This document shows positions 22,736 through 33,350 of a DNA stretch of 64,000 nucleotides, one piece after another. The notes below the pieces were generated by a model. It ran no database searches, was not told the DNA's origin, and worked only from the letters and a program-made list of their open reading frames with translations. This stretch comes from Laburnicola sp. R22_1. Its lineage: Eukaryota > Ascomycota > Dothideomycetes > Pleosporales > Didymosphaeriaceae. The stretch's first letter is position 1. Each line of letters begins with the position of its first letter. Both the position numbers and the translations under genes were made by a program. The stretch is taken from assembly GCA_014281115.1 (NCBI GenBank), contig JACONQ010000001.1, positions 744,001 to 808,000 on the forward strand, given 5' to 3'.

Positions 22736-23290
22736 TTTTAGTCCAAGACAAGGGCACGTCCAGACATAACATTTTCATTTGCTAGTTTTGTTCGAGTGCG
22801 GAAAGAGGGCTCAGAGGGACATAATAGCCAAGCCTTAGATCTTTAGTCTAAGTCAAAGGCACCTCTAGACATAACATTTGCATTCGCTAGTTTTGTTTAT
22901 TTTGTTCGAGGGCAGAGAGAGCGACATATTGTGACCCGTCTTGAATTTTCAGTCCAAGACAAGGGAACGTCCAGGCATTGCGTCTTTGTATGGTGTTTTT
23001 GTTCGAGGGCAGAGAGAGCGACATGCGTTTCCCGCCTCGCGATTTCAGTCCAAGACAGAGACACGTCTAGACATGATGTATAGTTTTTCACTTCTTTCTT
23101 TTTGTTCGAGACCAGAGCAGAAGGAGGCACATGATGTGGTCCTCTCCTATTTTTAGTCCAAGACAAGCACAGATCCAGACATAACACCCGTGTCTGATGT
23201 TTTTGCTCCAAGGCGCGGAGAGAGAGAGAGAGAGAGACATGTGATGTCCTTCATATTTTTTTAGTCCAATAAGGACAACTCCAGACATGT
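22736..23290 (-). repeat. Six ~105-bp subrepeats within the array
   Basis: Cores start at 22736, 22841, 22946, 23043, 23151 and 23259 (plus coordinates), spaced 97-108 bp. On minus each reads ATGTCTGGAC-like, then about 20 bp, then TTGGACTAAAA or TTGGACTGAAA. A second conserved block between cores reads CATGTCGCTCTCTCTGCCC on minus. Single diverged copies of the core occur elsewhere in the array near 19100-19140, 19520, 20010-20050 and 20360. Confidence 0.8.
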
Positions 23291-23410
23291 CGACATTTGG
23301 ATTCGTTGTTGTTCGAGGGCAAGCAAGGGAGGGCCCAAGACATGTAGGCTGTCTAGATCGGATTTTTATAGCACCGAGGACGACGCTCCATGCCAGCTAT
23401 CCATTTGAGA

Positions 23411-23518
23411 TTTTAGACCGCAGCGGACGAGCTCCATGTCAAGAACGGGGTTTGTTTTTTAGTGCCCATTTCAAGAGAAGTGTGAAGAGCAAGACAGCAG
23501 CCTCAGCGCCCTTTTATA
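23411..23518 (-). promoter_or_regulatory. Array module 14
   Basis: TATAAAAG 23511-23518, start element CTCTTCACAC 23480-23489, CTAAAA 23457-23462, ATGGAG 23435-23437, CTAAAA 23411-23416, then another ATGGAG at 23389-23391 with TATAAAAA near 23363. It is the most upstream module on minus and is followed by the ~105-bp subrepeats. Confidence 0.7.
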
Positions 23519-23519
23519 T

Positions 23520-23613
23520 CCCAACCACAAGCGCTAGTGCGCCCAAGCTTACCTAGGTACACCAGCCCAGTCGATCGTTGAAAACCATTACACCACAGTG
23601 CCGCAGCGCCTAC

Positions 23614-23649
<36 letters not shown>

Positions 23650-24221
23650 CACCCACAAACCACCCACATCAAAACTACCCAATCTATTCCCGCTAAATAG
23701 AACCCAAAATATGCTATGCACGCCCCCATGACCAACCCAACAACCCACCTACTTAAAACAAAGCCAGCCCGAAGACCAACTCCATGCTACCCATCCATCC
23801 CATGCCATCTCGCCCAAAACAACATACAGAGAGAGCAGAGAGAAAACGCCATAATTCCGTGCCCAACAAGCCCATCCACCAAACCACCGTAGATCTAACC
23901 AGCTTTCTTTACTGGGCACCCACTGCTACTCGAGGACCACGACAGACAGGAGAGAGGAAGAGCGAGAGAGAGATACACCGAGCTATGCTGTACATTGTGA
24001 GGGAAATGAAATGAGAATTTGAGCAAACTATGAGGTATCGTTCATGTCATTGGTATCGGAAGCAAGGGTTCTGTTTCGCGGCAGAGTGTCTCGGGAGAGA
24101 GACGTCTTGACTGGTGCGTGTGTAGATGAATGGACTATAGACTCCAGTGTCGAAATGGGCTCTATCCACCACGGACTTCTCCTTCTATTGGCTTTTCACG
24201 AATGAGCCTTATATGGCAACA
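23520..24221. other. Upstream flank of the array with (CAT)n microsatellite
   Basis: No gene. A (TCA)n run of about 11 units lies at roughly 23615-23649; on minus it is a long version of the GATGATGAG box seen upstream of several TATA boxes. The remainder is the 3' flank of the RBR ligase gene. Confidence 0.6.
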
Positions 24222-25917
24222 TTAGGGAAAGGAAACGTTGAATTCCCAGTTACCTACGCTTGAGTTAGCATGGCCTTATTCAAGGCGTTGTCTGTGCATA
24301 CCCTGCTTCAAGTTGTCCGCCGTGTCGTTCAGTAGGATGATTCGTCGCTTAGTGCAATATGATGTCTTGTCCATCATCTCAACCTTCAAGCCCTGAAGTT
24401 GGTCAACCGGCTTCTCGAACATCTCGCTCAAGTTCTCAACCGCCATTTCCAAATCCTTCTGGTTATCCTCAAATATTTCAGTGAGGTTGTTGCGGGCGAG
24501 GTAGTACGCGAACGCATAGGTCCATTTGAGGGTCTGACGGCACTGCTGCAGAGCTTGTGACGCCGTGTCCAAGAATTGCACTTCTATCCACGACATGCCC
24601 GTCGTGTTCTGCAATTGCTGCATCTTCTTTTCCGTCTTGAGGTAGATGTCTTTGTCGAGCTTAGCCGATTGTTCGTGGTTAGCGTAGCGGTTGTAGTAGT
24701 GGAGATATCGCTCGAGTGATTGCCTGCTCTTAGCCTGGGCATCCCGGGCTTCCGAGCCGCTCTTCTCTTCAAACCGGTTGCAGTTATACCAACTAGTTCC
24801 GTGCTCCGACCACACGCCCATGCACATCCAACAGAACTCGTGGCGGCACTTGCGGCACGTCATGTGGTTGCAGCCACCGTTCTTCTCAATCGTCGACACG
24901 CATTTCGGGCATTCCTTCGTGTTCGCTGAAATCCAATTGGCGGTCTCTGAGTCGTCTTCGCACTTCTTCATCCACCTCTTCACCAGAGCGCAAGGTGCGG
25001 GCTGATGATCGTTGAGCGAGCAACCGAAGCAGAAGTCGTGGTTGCATTCGCAGTGTACCGTGGGCACGATCCGCAGCAGCTCCTTGTCCTTCACCCCGCA
25101 CTCGATGGCATAAACGCAATTGGGTGCAGGGCACCATCGGAGATTATCCTTGTCGTCGACGTATGTTCGCGTGAGAAGCTCGTGATACCTACCATTGTCA
25201 GCTTGGTCGTTCAACGAGGCAGTGTGCAGCATACCTGTCCCGGAGCTCGTCTGCCACGAGAAGGTCCAACGACTTGGAGTCTACGATCCTATTGCACCCG
25301 TCCCCGGGGCACCTGATGCGGGCCGCTTCACCCTCCTCTTTAATCTTGGTGTACAAATACTGCCGGTAGCAGTCGGCACAGAACCGGTGTCCGCACTTCA
25401 TCGCAAACGTGTCTAAGTCGGGGTCGTCCTCGCAGCAGATGTCGCAAACAAAGCCCGGCACCTTGATGACCTTGGGCGGGTTGTTTGCCGCAGTCTCTCC
25501 CAAGCCTGCATTTTCCAGAACCTCGTCCTGCTTCTCCATGTATTGGTCGATCAGGCGCTCCTTGTTCCACCTCATGTAGCGGAGCAGGATTGCAGTGGCT
25601 TCGGGCGGTTGGCCCAGAATGCTCGACACCTCTTCGATCTGCTTGTCTTGCGAGGCCTGTATCTGCTCCGGGTCGAAGACCTTGAAGTCCACCTCGTAGG
25701 CCTGCTTGCGGCCGATGATGTCCTTGTCCTGCGAATCGAAGCCCACGTCGTCGTCCTGGTCCATGTCGAAGTCGGAATCTGCAGTCCAGGTGTCAGACTC
25801 GCCACCGTCAGAGCCAGGGCTGGCCTTACCGTCTTCGAGGCCCAGGTCGCTGTCCTGGTCGTCCATGAAGTCGCCCTCGCTCGCCAGCGAGCTGTTGAAG
25901 TCGTCGTCTGAATCCAT
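24222..25917 (-). CDS. Ariadne/HHARI-type RBR E3 ubiquitin ligase
   Basis: RING-between-RING ligase that accepts ubiquitin on a catalytic cysteine before passing it to substrate. Three exons keep frame: 25235-25917, 24302-25188 and a 32-nt last exon 24222-24253, giving 533 residues. An acidic N-terminus begins MDSDDDFNSSL. RING1 is at about 178-240 (CDICCEDDPDLDTFAMKCGHRFCADCY...RCPGDGC). The IBR follows (RWCPAPNCVYAIEC...HCECNHDFCFGC). RING2 carries CPKCVSTIEKNGGCNHMTC, where the Cys after NGG is the expected catalytic residue. An Ariadne helical domain follows (RYLHYYNRYANHEQS). The last intron, with a GCTAAC branch site, restores the conserved GNWEFNV ending that the open frame alone would miss. 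Confidence 0.93.
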
Positions 25918-26701
25918 GGTGGGCGAGGCTGTGGTGTCAGGCGTGGCGGGCAGGTCGAGGGCGGCGTCCGGCGTCTTCTTCTTGCACGGAGGCTCAGGCA
26001 GGGCGAGGTTGTCTGCAGTGTCTTCTGCCTTGCGCTTACGGGAAGCGGTGGGGGGCGGCGTGGTGAAGTACTAAGGCCGATCCCGCCGCGATGACGAGAC
26101 CAGCTGGACGGATAGGGTGGAAGCGAGACGAAGGGTGTGCAGCGGACACGGGCACGGGGGCAGCGGCTGACGAGTGGCCACAGGCGCAGGTACAGGCGCA
26201 GGCAGCAGAGCGATAGAGAAGGTCGGGCGGATATTGGTCAGCGAGACAGAGTCACGAAGGAAGTCGGGTTGAGACACTGGGCAGGGCGGACGCGGGCGCT
26301 GGCACTGGCACGGTGCAGCCTGGAAGCGTGCGGCGCGATGCGCGCCCCAAACAAACGCGCTAGCCGCGATAGGGAATGCCGCCAGCGGTGCCTGTCCGCA
26401 CCGTAGCCGCCTACTTGCCAGCTGCATGTTTCTTGTGCCCTAATTGGCATTGCCTGCGGAAGGGCGCGGGTGCCTGACAGCCAGCGCAGCAGCTACGCGA
26501 TGAAATACACTACTCCAGGCAACCAGTGGACCCCACCATACAAACAGCTCATTACCCACAACCTCCAAAACAATCACTAGGCTGTGCAAAACCCTCGACG
26601 TCCGTCCGACGATGCGGGCTGCCAAACACTATAGCGTGATCTGAACGCGGTACCATTTCCTTCCTATCCTGCTAGCCCGAGGCCTCCGCCGTGGTATACA
26701 A
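25918..26701. other. Intergenic, upstream of RBR ligase
   Basis: 784 bp containing the RBR promoter and the 3' flank of eIF2B-epsilon. GC-rich with CT-rich tracts on minus near 26120-26300; no recognisable gene. Confidence 0.5.
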
Positions 26702-29172
26702 CTACTCAGAATCCTCGGAATCCTCATCGTCTTCGTCCTCATCGCTCTCCTCCTCGGATGACTGGTTCAAGTAATCAATCAACTGCCGAGTCTTGCTCTT
26801 CACCTTCTTCATGTCCTCTTGCTCCACCGATCTCGGATCCTCCCACCATTGCAGGACGCCGTCGTCTTCCACGCTGTCCAGCTCGACCAGCTTCGTCGCT
26901 GCACTCAACAGGATAGCGTCGCCATTGTCTCGATGAGCTAGATCCGTCTGCAGTAATATCATAAAGTCAACCTGGTCCACTTTACGTGATTTGTCTTTGT
27001 CGAATATAGAACGGTCGACCTAAAGTAATGCCGTAAGCACATGCACAATTGTTTCCCATAGAGGAGCTGGGTAAGAAGTTTCCGTGCCGTCTGTTACATT
27101 CGACTCACTCAAGTAGAGCTGAAAGCATGGAAACGTCCGACTTGGTCCTAGTAAGACTCACCAAATCTTTGTGCTGCACAAACACCTGTGCCACAGCGTC
27201 CCGTACACTGGTGCCGGATTTGACCAACTGTGTGATACGCTTTACAAACGCCACGACGACAGCTCGTCGGACTTGGTGGTCCGAAGCGTTTGTGCTCATG
27301 CGCAATGCCGTCAGTTCTAGCTGAATGTTTGCCGATTCGTGGCCCTCGACAAGTGAATCGTATATACTCGCCGAGGCATCGTGATCAAAGTTGGCGCCGT
27401 GTTGGCTATCCTGCGAGCCAGCAGAGAGGAAGCTGCTTGTAGCTGAACGGTCATGCCGGACTTCATACTCGTCTTCGGACTCCGAATTGAGCGTCGATAT
27501 CGATTCGAGCGATAGGTTTCTCAGATTATACACTGCAACAGTTAGCGAAGTGTTGGAGAAGCAGCGTTCAGGGTCCCCATCAAAGATACTGCAAGCACGC
27601 AAGGCACAATACCAAATACACTATGAGAGTGGCGCAACTTACTAGGTCCTGCCGACACGAGGCCCTCAATGGTCTCGTCTTCGTCCTCTTCCTCCGAATC
27701 CTGGAACTCAAAGCCAACTCCGCCCACGCCAACGATGCTAGCATCCGGCCCATCGAAATACTCCTGGTCCTGGTCCCCTTTTTTCTTCGATCTAGTAATC
27801 CTGTGTTCTCCACGAATAGTGGTGTCTTCACTGATCCTCACTCCATACGAGATGAGCGCACCGGTCTCGATGGTACACCTCTTCCCTATCGAAACCTCAT
27901 CAGCGATGATGCACTTTTCGACAACGGAACCATCTCCAATGCTCGCATGGTCCCATATGTATGCGCCATCAATGTTGACACCTTTTCCGATAATGCAATG
28001 TCGACCTATGATGCTGTTTTTGATAATACTGCCATCTCCAATGCTGGTGCCACGGCCTATAACTGTTTTGGGAAGGATGACACAGTCGCGCGCTAATATA
28101 ACGCCATCTTCTTTATATATGTTGCCCTTCTGTAACCGGTAGGATTGGCCTTGGATGAGGTTGCTGTCTGGACAGATTGGATATGCCCATCTCGAAACTA
28201 TGTCCCTGCTTACGGAGTCGTATGCGTGTAAGTTCCTAACTCGCGCCGCATAGTGATCCGAGACGATGTGGGTGTGGATGGTCTTGCCGTTTAGTTCGTA
28301 GTCTTTCAGCACACTATGTAGAAAACCTTTCCTGGGCGCTTGAAAGTCAAAGTTGTCGCTCCAGAGTGCTAGAACATCCGGTGTGCAGATGTCGATGCCG
28401 CAGTCTATCAGGTCTTGGCGGACGTCAATTTCCTGGTGCTCGGAGAGAAGCTCTGGGTCGATAGACAGGAAGTGCGTCTGGTCTCGGTTTGGCATCTGCT
28501 CAAAGTGGAGACATCTGTCCTTGGTGGGGTCTACAACGAATAACGGGCTCGTCGCCTGTGGTTTCGTCCTGTGCGTCGACCCAACCTCTCGCAGCACCAT
28601 GGTCATGATCGCATTCTTGTTCTTCGCACGCCGCGCCCGGTGTGCGGCGAGGGCTGACTCCAGCGGTAGATTACTGACTACGTCGCCATATACCATCAGG
28701 AAGTCGCCCACCAACAGACCACGCGTATCCAGATCCCGCATCGCATCGCCGATCGAGTGGGAGGTCGACTGGATCAGCTCCAGCTTCGAGAAAGGTGAGG
28801 ACAGTGACGACCATTTTGACTTTCCGACGTACTCCTCCACCAGGTCTCTGTGTGCGCCGCAGTATACAAAGACCTCCTCAACCCCAGCGTTCGCGAGGAA
28901 CTCGAACGTGTACTCGAGGAGTGGTGTGTTCGCGAGCGGCAGCAGGCACTAGCAGCTATCAGCCATGTACTGCATGTAGACGATCGTAGACTGACCCGCG
29001 GACGATCAAGTGTGAAGGGGCGGAAGCGCGTCTCGAACGAGTCGGCAAGTATCTAGAGAGTTAGCATTGTTCCCCACGAGCGCGCATATGCAGCTCTTAC
29101 CACCGCTTGGAGCGGCTCTTCGCGCTCCTCCTGGCCCGCTTTGGCTGGGCCCTTCTTGTCTTTGGGCGCCAT
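26702..29172 (-). CDS. gcd6: Translation initiation factor eIF2B subunit epsilon
   Basis: Catalytic subunit of the eIF2 GDP/GTP exchange factor in the cytosol. Five exons keep frame: 29101-29172, 28996-29052, 27643-28948, 27162-27532 and 26702-27019, giving 707 residues. The N-terminal nucleotidyltransferase-like domain includes FTLDRPRCLLPLANTPLLEY. Hexapeptide left-handed beta-helix repeats follow (about 330-430: GRGTSIGDGSIIKNSIIGRH, ADEVSIGKRCTIETGALI). The C-terminal W2/HEAT domain includes SDHQVRRAVVVAFVKRI, VDFMILLQTDL and LQWWEDP, then a terminal acidic run. The last intron is chosen so that QHKDL joins VDRSIFDKDKS; reading through the donor would give a premature stop. Confidence 0.95.
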
Positions 29173-30073
29173 ATTGCGCGGCTGTGAATGTGCGATGGTG
29201 GGGCGGCTGCTGCGTTTGGTGGGATGTCAATGTAGTGCTAAAGTGAGTGGTGGGCCACCTTTGGCGATGACTCAAACGCAGAACGCGCACCCCCAGCTGT
29301 GCGTCACAGAGACGCGAGGAATTAAGGTTAAAGTGGGGCTTGCGGTTTGCCGCAGGGGCCGTGTCCGGGCCATGGTTGTCAGAAGGCTTTCCTGGCTGTC
29401 GAGGTCTAGAACTGGCCCTGGACGACCACCCGGAATGCTTGTTACAACGACAGTTCCTTGACATGGCACGCTATGGGAAGACGCGATGAAATCATCATGT
29501 GAAATAGCCGATAGTACTTCGTAACGACACCTCGCTACCTAGGTTTCACTCACGAATCGCATGGCGTGGAGCCAAACACGCATGTGAACAGGGAGCCGCG
29601 AGATGCCGCTCTTAGCTGCCCTCAACCAAGTCAATTGCAATAAGCTAGGTAGGACACAGGCCGCCAGATGCGGTATGCTGCAATCATGACATGTCTATCA
29701 GCTACTGCGACTCTCTGCTAGGGGCAAGTCCGAGCATATCCAACCACCACCCGGCCGACTCTAGTCCACCCCGTTTCTTATGCCCCTTTTATGGTCCCGC
29801 ATGGATATGTCGAGGGTGTACAAGCCAACCCAATCTGCCCTTTATTCGCCGGAGAAAATCGTCTCAAAGGAGAGAGTGAAATAAAGCGAAAGCGTCACTG
29901 GTCTCACAGCAGCCGTGGCATGCTGCGCCAAACGCCTTCAACATGTCATCCTTTTTTCAAATTGGTCTTCTAGTCCGCCCGGTCTCCACGTCTCAACATC
30001 TCGACTCCGCAAGCGCGCCTCGGGGATGGGGATGCGCGATGGATATGAATCCTGCTCGGTACTTCGAGGATCC
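29173..30073. other. Intergenic between eIF2B-epsilon and SKN7
   Basis: About 900 bp, the promoter of eIF2B-epsilon and the 3' flank of SKN7. No gene recognised on either strand; short frames at 29141-29461 lack family features. Confidence 0.5.
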
Positions 30074-32293
30074 TCAACGAGGTCGTTGCATAGGGTTCAT
30101 AGGTTGGGGCTGAAGTGGAGCGTTTGCATACGTCTGCTGACGTTTGGCCGGATTGTTCATATTGTCTCCTCCAGTTATGTCTGAGATTTGTCTTCTATGC
30201 GCGGCATGTGGGGGCGCGTGGCCAGGCGGTATTGGCATCTGCGGGGACGTATTATATGGTAGACTGCCGGGCACTTGACCAACAGCGTATGCTGCAGAAT
30301 TGGCGTGAACGGCCTGCATATACTCGTCCGTCACCGCGCTGCTACCCACAGGGGAAACTCCAGGCAGTTGGCTTGGGGAGTTCCAACTTGCAGTCGCTGG
30401 CGATTTCGCTGGAGACTCCTCCTCTTTCATGACTTGACGGGTCGGAGCCAAAGGCTGAGGCGCTACCATACCGCCTTCCATGGGCGGTCCAGGCTTCTTC
30501 AAATGCGCAAGATGCTTTTCTAGCATTTGCAATAGGCCCTCTTTCGTGAACGGTTTCGGGAGGACGTCATTCATGCCTAGGATCGTCAGCACGAGCTCTA
30601 ACGTTTGGCGCAGAGGGGAGCATACCATGTTGAAAGTACATGGAAATATCGTCACTTCGGATGTTGGATGTCATAGCGATGATGGGCGTATGGTCGAATT
30701 GACGGATCAAATGACATGCCGAGACACCGTCTAGGTTAGGCATGATAATGTCCATGAGCACAAGATCGTACTTGGACCCGGCGTTCATTTTGTTCACGGC
30801 TTCCAAGCCGTCAAGCTGGTGAAATCAGCACAGTAAGTACAACTACGGGATGGTTTCTTACCGCGCTATCGATGGAGCAATGGAACGCATACAAGAATTT
30901 ACTGCCGATGCGACGGCATGTTGGGTCGTCTTCAACAAGCAAAATCTGAGGCGGACGCACCCAGCCTGGGTCGACCAGCGTGCTCTTCTTTCGGATCTCT
31001 TGGAGCCGCGTCTCGGGTGGCTCGGCCGGTTTGGGTGGCATGCTATATGGGATGTTGTTAATATGCTCGCTATACATGGGATCGATGCCGTTCGTCTGTC
31101 CGACCGGATAGACGAGGTTGTCGATATCACCTAATCGCATCGAATTGGTAGAGCTCCCGGCTGATGGTGGCCCACGGCTAATGGGTCTCGCGTTTCGAAT
31201 GATATCTGGTGGCGGGGTAGTAAGCGTCCCATGCATCCGCAACGTCATTTCGTTCATCTGCTCGAGGGTTCTTGGGTTCAGCATGACATCAGCGTTTGTT
31301 TCGCTCAATAATTTGGAAGCATGCTGCAAAGGCGAGGCTGGGATATCGTCTTCGGCAGCCTGGTTTTGCGCGTCCACGTTTCCATTCCGGGTTTGATCTC
31401 CGTTCTGGGGAAATGGGTTTCCAGCCCTACTATCACGCCGCCGTTGAGCGTCGACATTGTGCAGGAACGTCATGACATTTTGCATCACATGCTCGTGGTT
31501 GACGACCGTCTTTTGCAGCCCGATGACCTCCTGTAGCAACATGGAGTGGTGAACGCTAAGCTCGTTGTATCGATTCTCCAGCGCATGTAGCTGCGCCTGT
31601 GTTGCGACCAGCTGGTTGCTCATCATGTCCATCTGTTGCGCAGGTATGACCATCTCTTCGGTGGGCTGGGCCGTCTTCCGCGGAGCCGGGGCTTTCCGTC
31701 GAATGTTGTCCAGCGCATCCTTGTTATTCATCTTGAAATCCGGATGCTTGAACTCCCATGCCTGGACGTGTCAGTCATGTCTGTTCCTTTTGCGCGCGGC
31801 CGCTCCAGGAAAGAGCGGCCCATGGTGGCAACCTTACCCCCGGCCCGTATGGCGACTGTCCATTGTCTTCGTTGTTGTGCCGCACCTTGTGGAAGTCGTA
31901 CTTGTTTAATTGGCGCACAAAACTGGCGAAGTTGCTGTGCTTGAAATGCTTGGGCAGAATGTGCTTGGTGAATTTTTCGTTCTAGCCTTCTGTCAGCCTC
32001 CCGCCATCGAACCGCCTGGGCATGGCAGGTGCCACGACGTACTTCGAGCACCACAAAACTATCTCCGTCGTTCCCCCATCGTACCACATTCTCGTCGGTC
32101 TGGTTTTCGAGCATTCTGTCGCGCGCATCAGCAAATGGATCCGTGCGGCTTCGGCCGGTGCATCTCGACGTACTTGTACAACTTACGCACCTGGAGTCGC
32201 CATCAGCATAAATCAGAAGCAAGCACATGTCGACTTGGCACATACAAAATCGCTCGAGCTGCTCCCCGAGCCTTGCGACTGGCTGGACTCCAT
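30074..32293 (-). CDS. skn7: SKN7-type transcription factor (HSF DNA-binding domain plus response-regulator receiver)
   Basis: Nuclear regulator of oxidative and cell-wall/osmotic stress at the end of a His-Asp phosphorelay. Seven exons keep frame: 32246-32293, 32174-32190 (17 nt), 32043-32115, 31838-31981, 30862-31761, 30626-30815 and 30074-30576, giving 624 residues. The HSF-type domain spans the first five exons: [61 protein letters not shown] coiled coil follows ([19 protein letters not shown]). The receiver begins about 370 ([13 protein letters not shown]), with the phospho-acceptor in [13 protein letters not shown] (Asp 416 by my count) and the conserved Lys in LPKPF (Lys 465). A Pro/Gln-rich tail ends the protein. 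Head to head with a peroxiredoxin gene. Confidence 0.95.
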
Positions 32294-33350
32294 CTTTCCC
32301 CAGTCGTCCTCTGTCGTCTCTTGCTAGCGCGTATCCCAGAGGCGCTTATCCCTTCCCCGCGCTCAAAGGGTCCTTGGACGCGCGAACTAACAACGCTGCT
32401 GGACAGCTCGCGCACTTTGGCTAATGGATGTCAAGCTGTCGCCGTCCGCAGCGATGCGCGATGCCTCAGCCGCCTTGGAGTGCCCGCCCTGGCGGTCTTC
32501 GGCCGGTGACGTCTGATGCGGGATGCGGGAGGACAAGGTGCGCGCACATGAGCCTGCAGTCATGCGCCTGGGGAGGGAGATGTTCCGAGGGGGGTCCAGA
32601 GGGCAGGCAAGAAAGAGACGGGCGAGGCAGGGTGAATTGGGTTTTACGGGTGGGTATCAGAGCACTAAAGCAGGTCGAGGAATGCACACGCCGGCCGTGA
32701 CGCTCTAGTGGCTGCGAGTGCGCTGAGTGGCCTGCGGAGGGCGAGGGCCAAGGACCAAGGACGACCGTGCCGAGGACAGGGAACTTGTCCGGCAGGCCTC
32801 ATCGAAAGAAACCGATGCCCCATTAGCCACTATCAGCCTGCGTCCCGACTCCGTCGCTGGCGCCGTCGCAGCAGAAACGAAACAACAGAAAGGCTCTCTA
32901 CCAGGGCCCGCTCCTCGCGTCAGCGGTCGTCATCCACCAGCCAATTTGCCATTGCTTCGGGGAGTACCCGCGGGCATGCCGGCTGGCTCAGGCTGGGCGT
33001 GGGTTTTGGGCCGGCAGCGACGGGGGGCGCCATCAATGACGGAACCGGCCAAGCGGCCTCCCAGCTACAGTACGAAAAGAAAGTCGCAATTAATCGCCGC
33101 CGGAACGCGGCCTGAGGGCGCCATATCCTGCAATCTATCCACCACGCCTTGCAAGTTGCCCTCATCAGCAGTTCCCCGTAGATCGGACCATGCTGGGAAT
33201 AGGCCTCATGGCGATCCTTGCCTTCCCTGGGAACCCAAGCACATCCCACGCTGCCGTCAACGCCAAACACCACACCAGTTCCGCGCCGTAGCCTGCCATT
33301 ACGACAACCTGTACACATCTCAGCCCCGCTATCGCTGATATCCAATCGCC
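32294..33350. promoter_or_regulatory. Divergent intergenic region skn7/peroxiredoxin
   Basis: 1057 bp holding both promoters. It contains several GGC-type motifs resembling reported Skn7 sites: GGCTGGC at 32981-32987, GCCGGCC near 32690, GGCCGG near 32499. GC-rich DNA yields such motifs by chance, so binding is only a suggestion. Open frames on both strands show no family features. Confidence 0.45.

Larger units (their letters stand above)
17447..23518 (-). repeat. Array of 14 diverged promoter-like modules facing the minus strand
   Basis: The plus strand carries at least 27 exact TTTTAG hexamers here (about 1.5 expected for a random 6-mer on one strand). I noticed only one CTAAAA on plus, inside the inserted element at 18804-18981. 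Read on minus, each module has TATAAAAG or a variant, then 29-35 bp to a CTCTTCACAC-like element, 16-29 bp to CTAAAA, a variable gap (19-21 bp in twelve modules) to ATGG or similar, and usually 16-21 bp to another CTAAAA. Module starts are 110-950 bp apart. Sequences between boxes are diverged and not AT-rich, so RIP has not eroded them. Apart from 17054-17311 I find no convincing coding sequence. The TATA-to-start spacing fits a Pol II core promoter. Possible meanings are duplicated promoter/leader pieces of one gene or tandem noncoding transcription units. Confidence 0.75.

Noticed and set aside
17990..23462. A conserved 7-9-residue upstream peptide (ATGG…CTAA) in every module
   Set aside because: Only about half of the copies put the TAA of CTAAAA in frame with the ATG, close to chance, and the residues are not conserved.
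17447..23464. TTTTAG on plus as a series of 3' splice sites of a plus-strand gene
   Set aside because: No matching GTRNGT donors occur at regular places and no plus-strand frame links the pieces; the TATA spacing supports minus.
17447..23650. CRISPR array
   Set aside because: Units are diverged, variable in length and lack identical repeats with unique spacers; the genome is eukaryotic.
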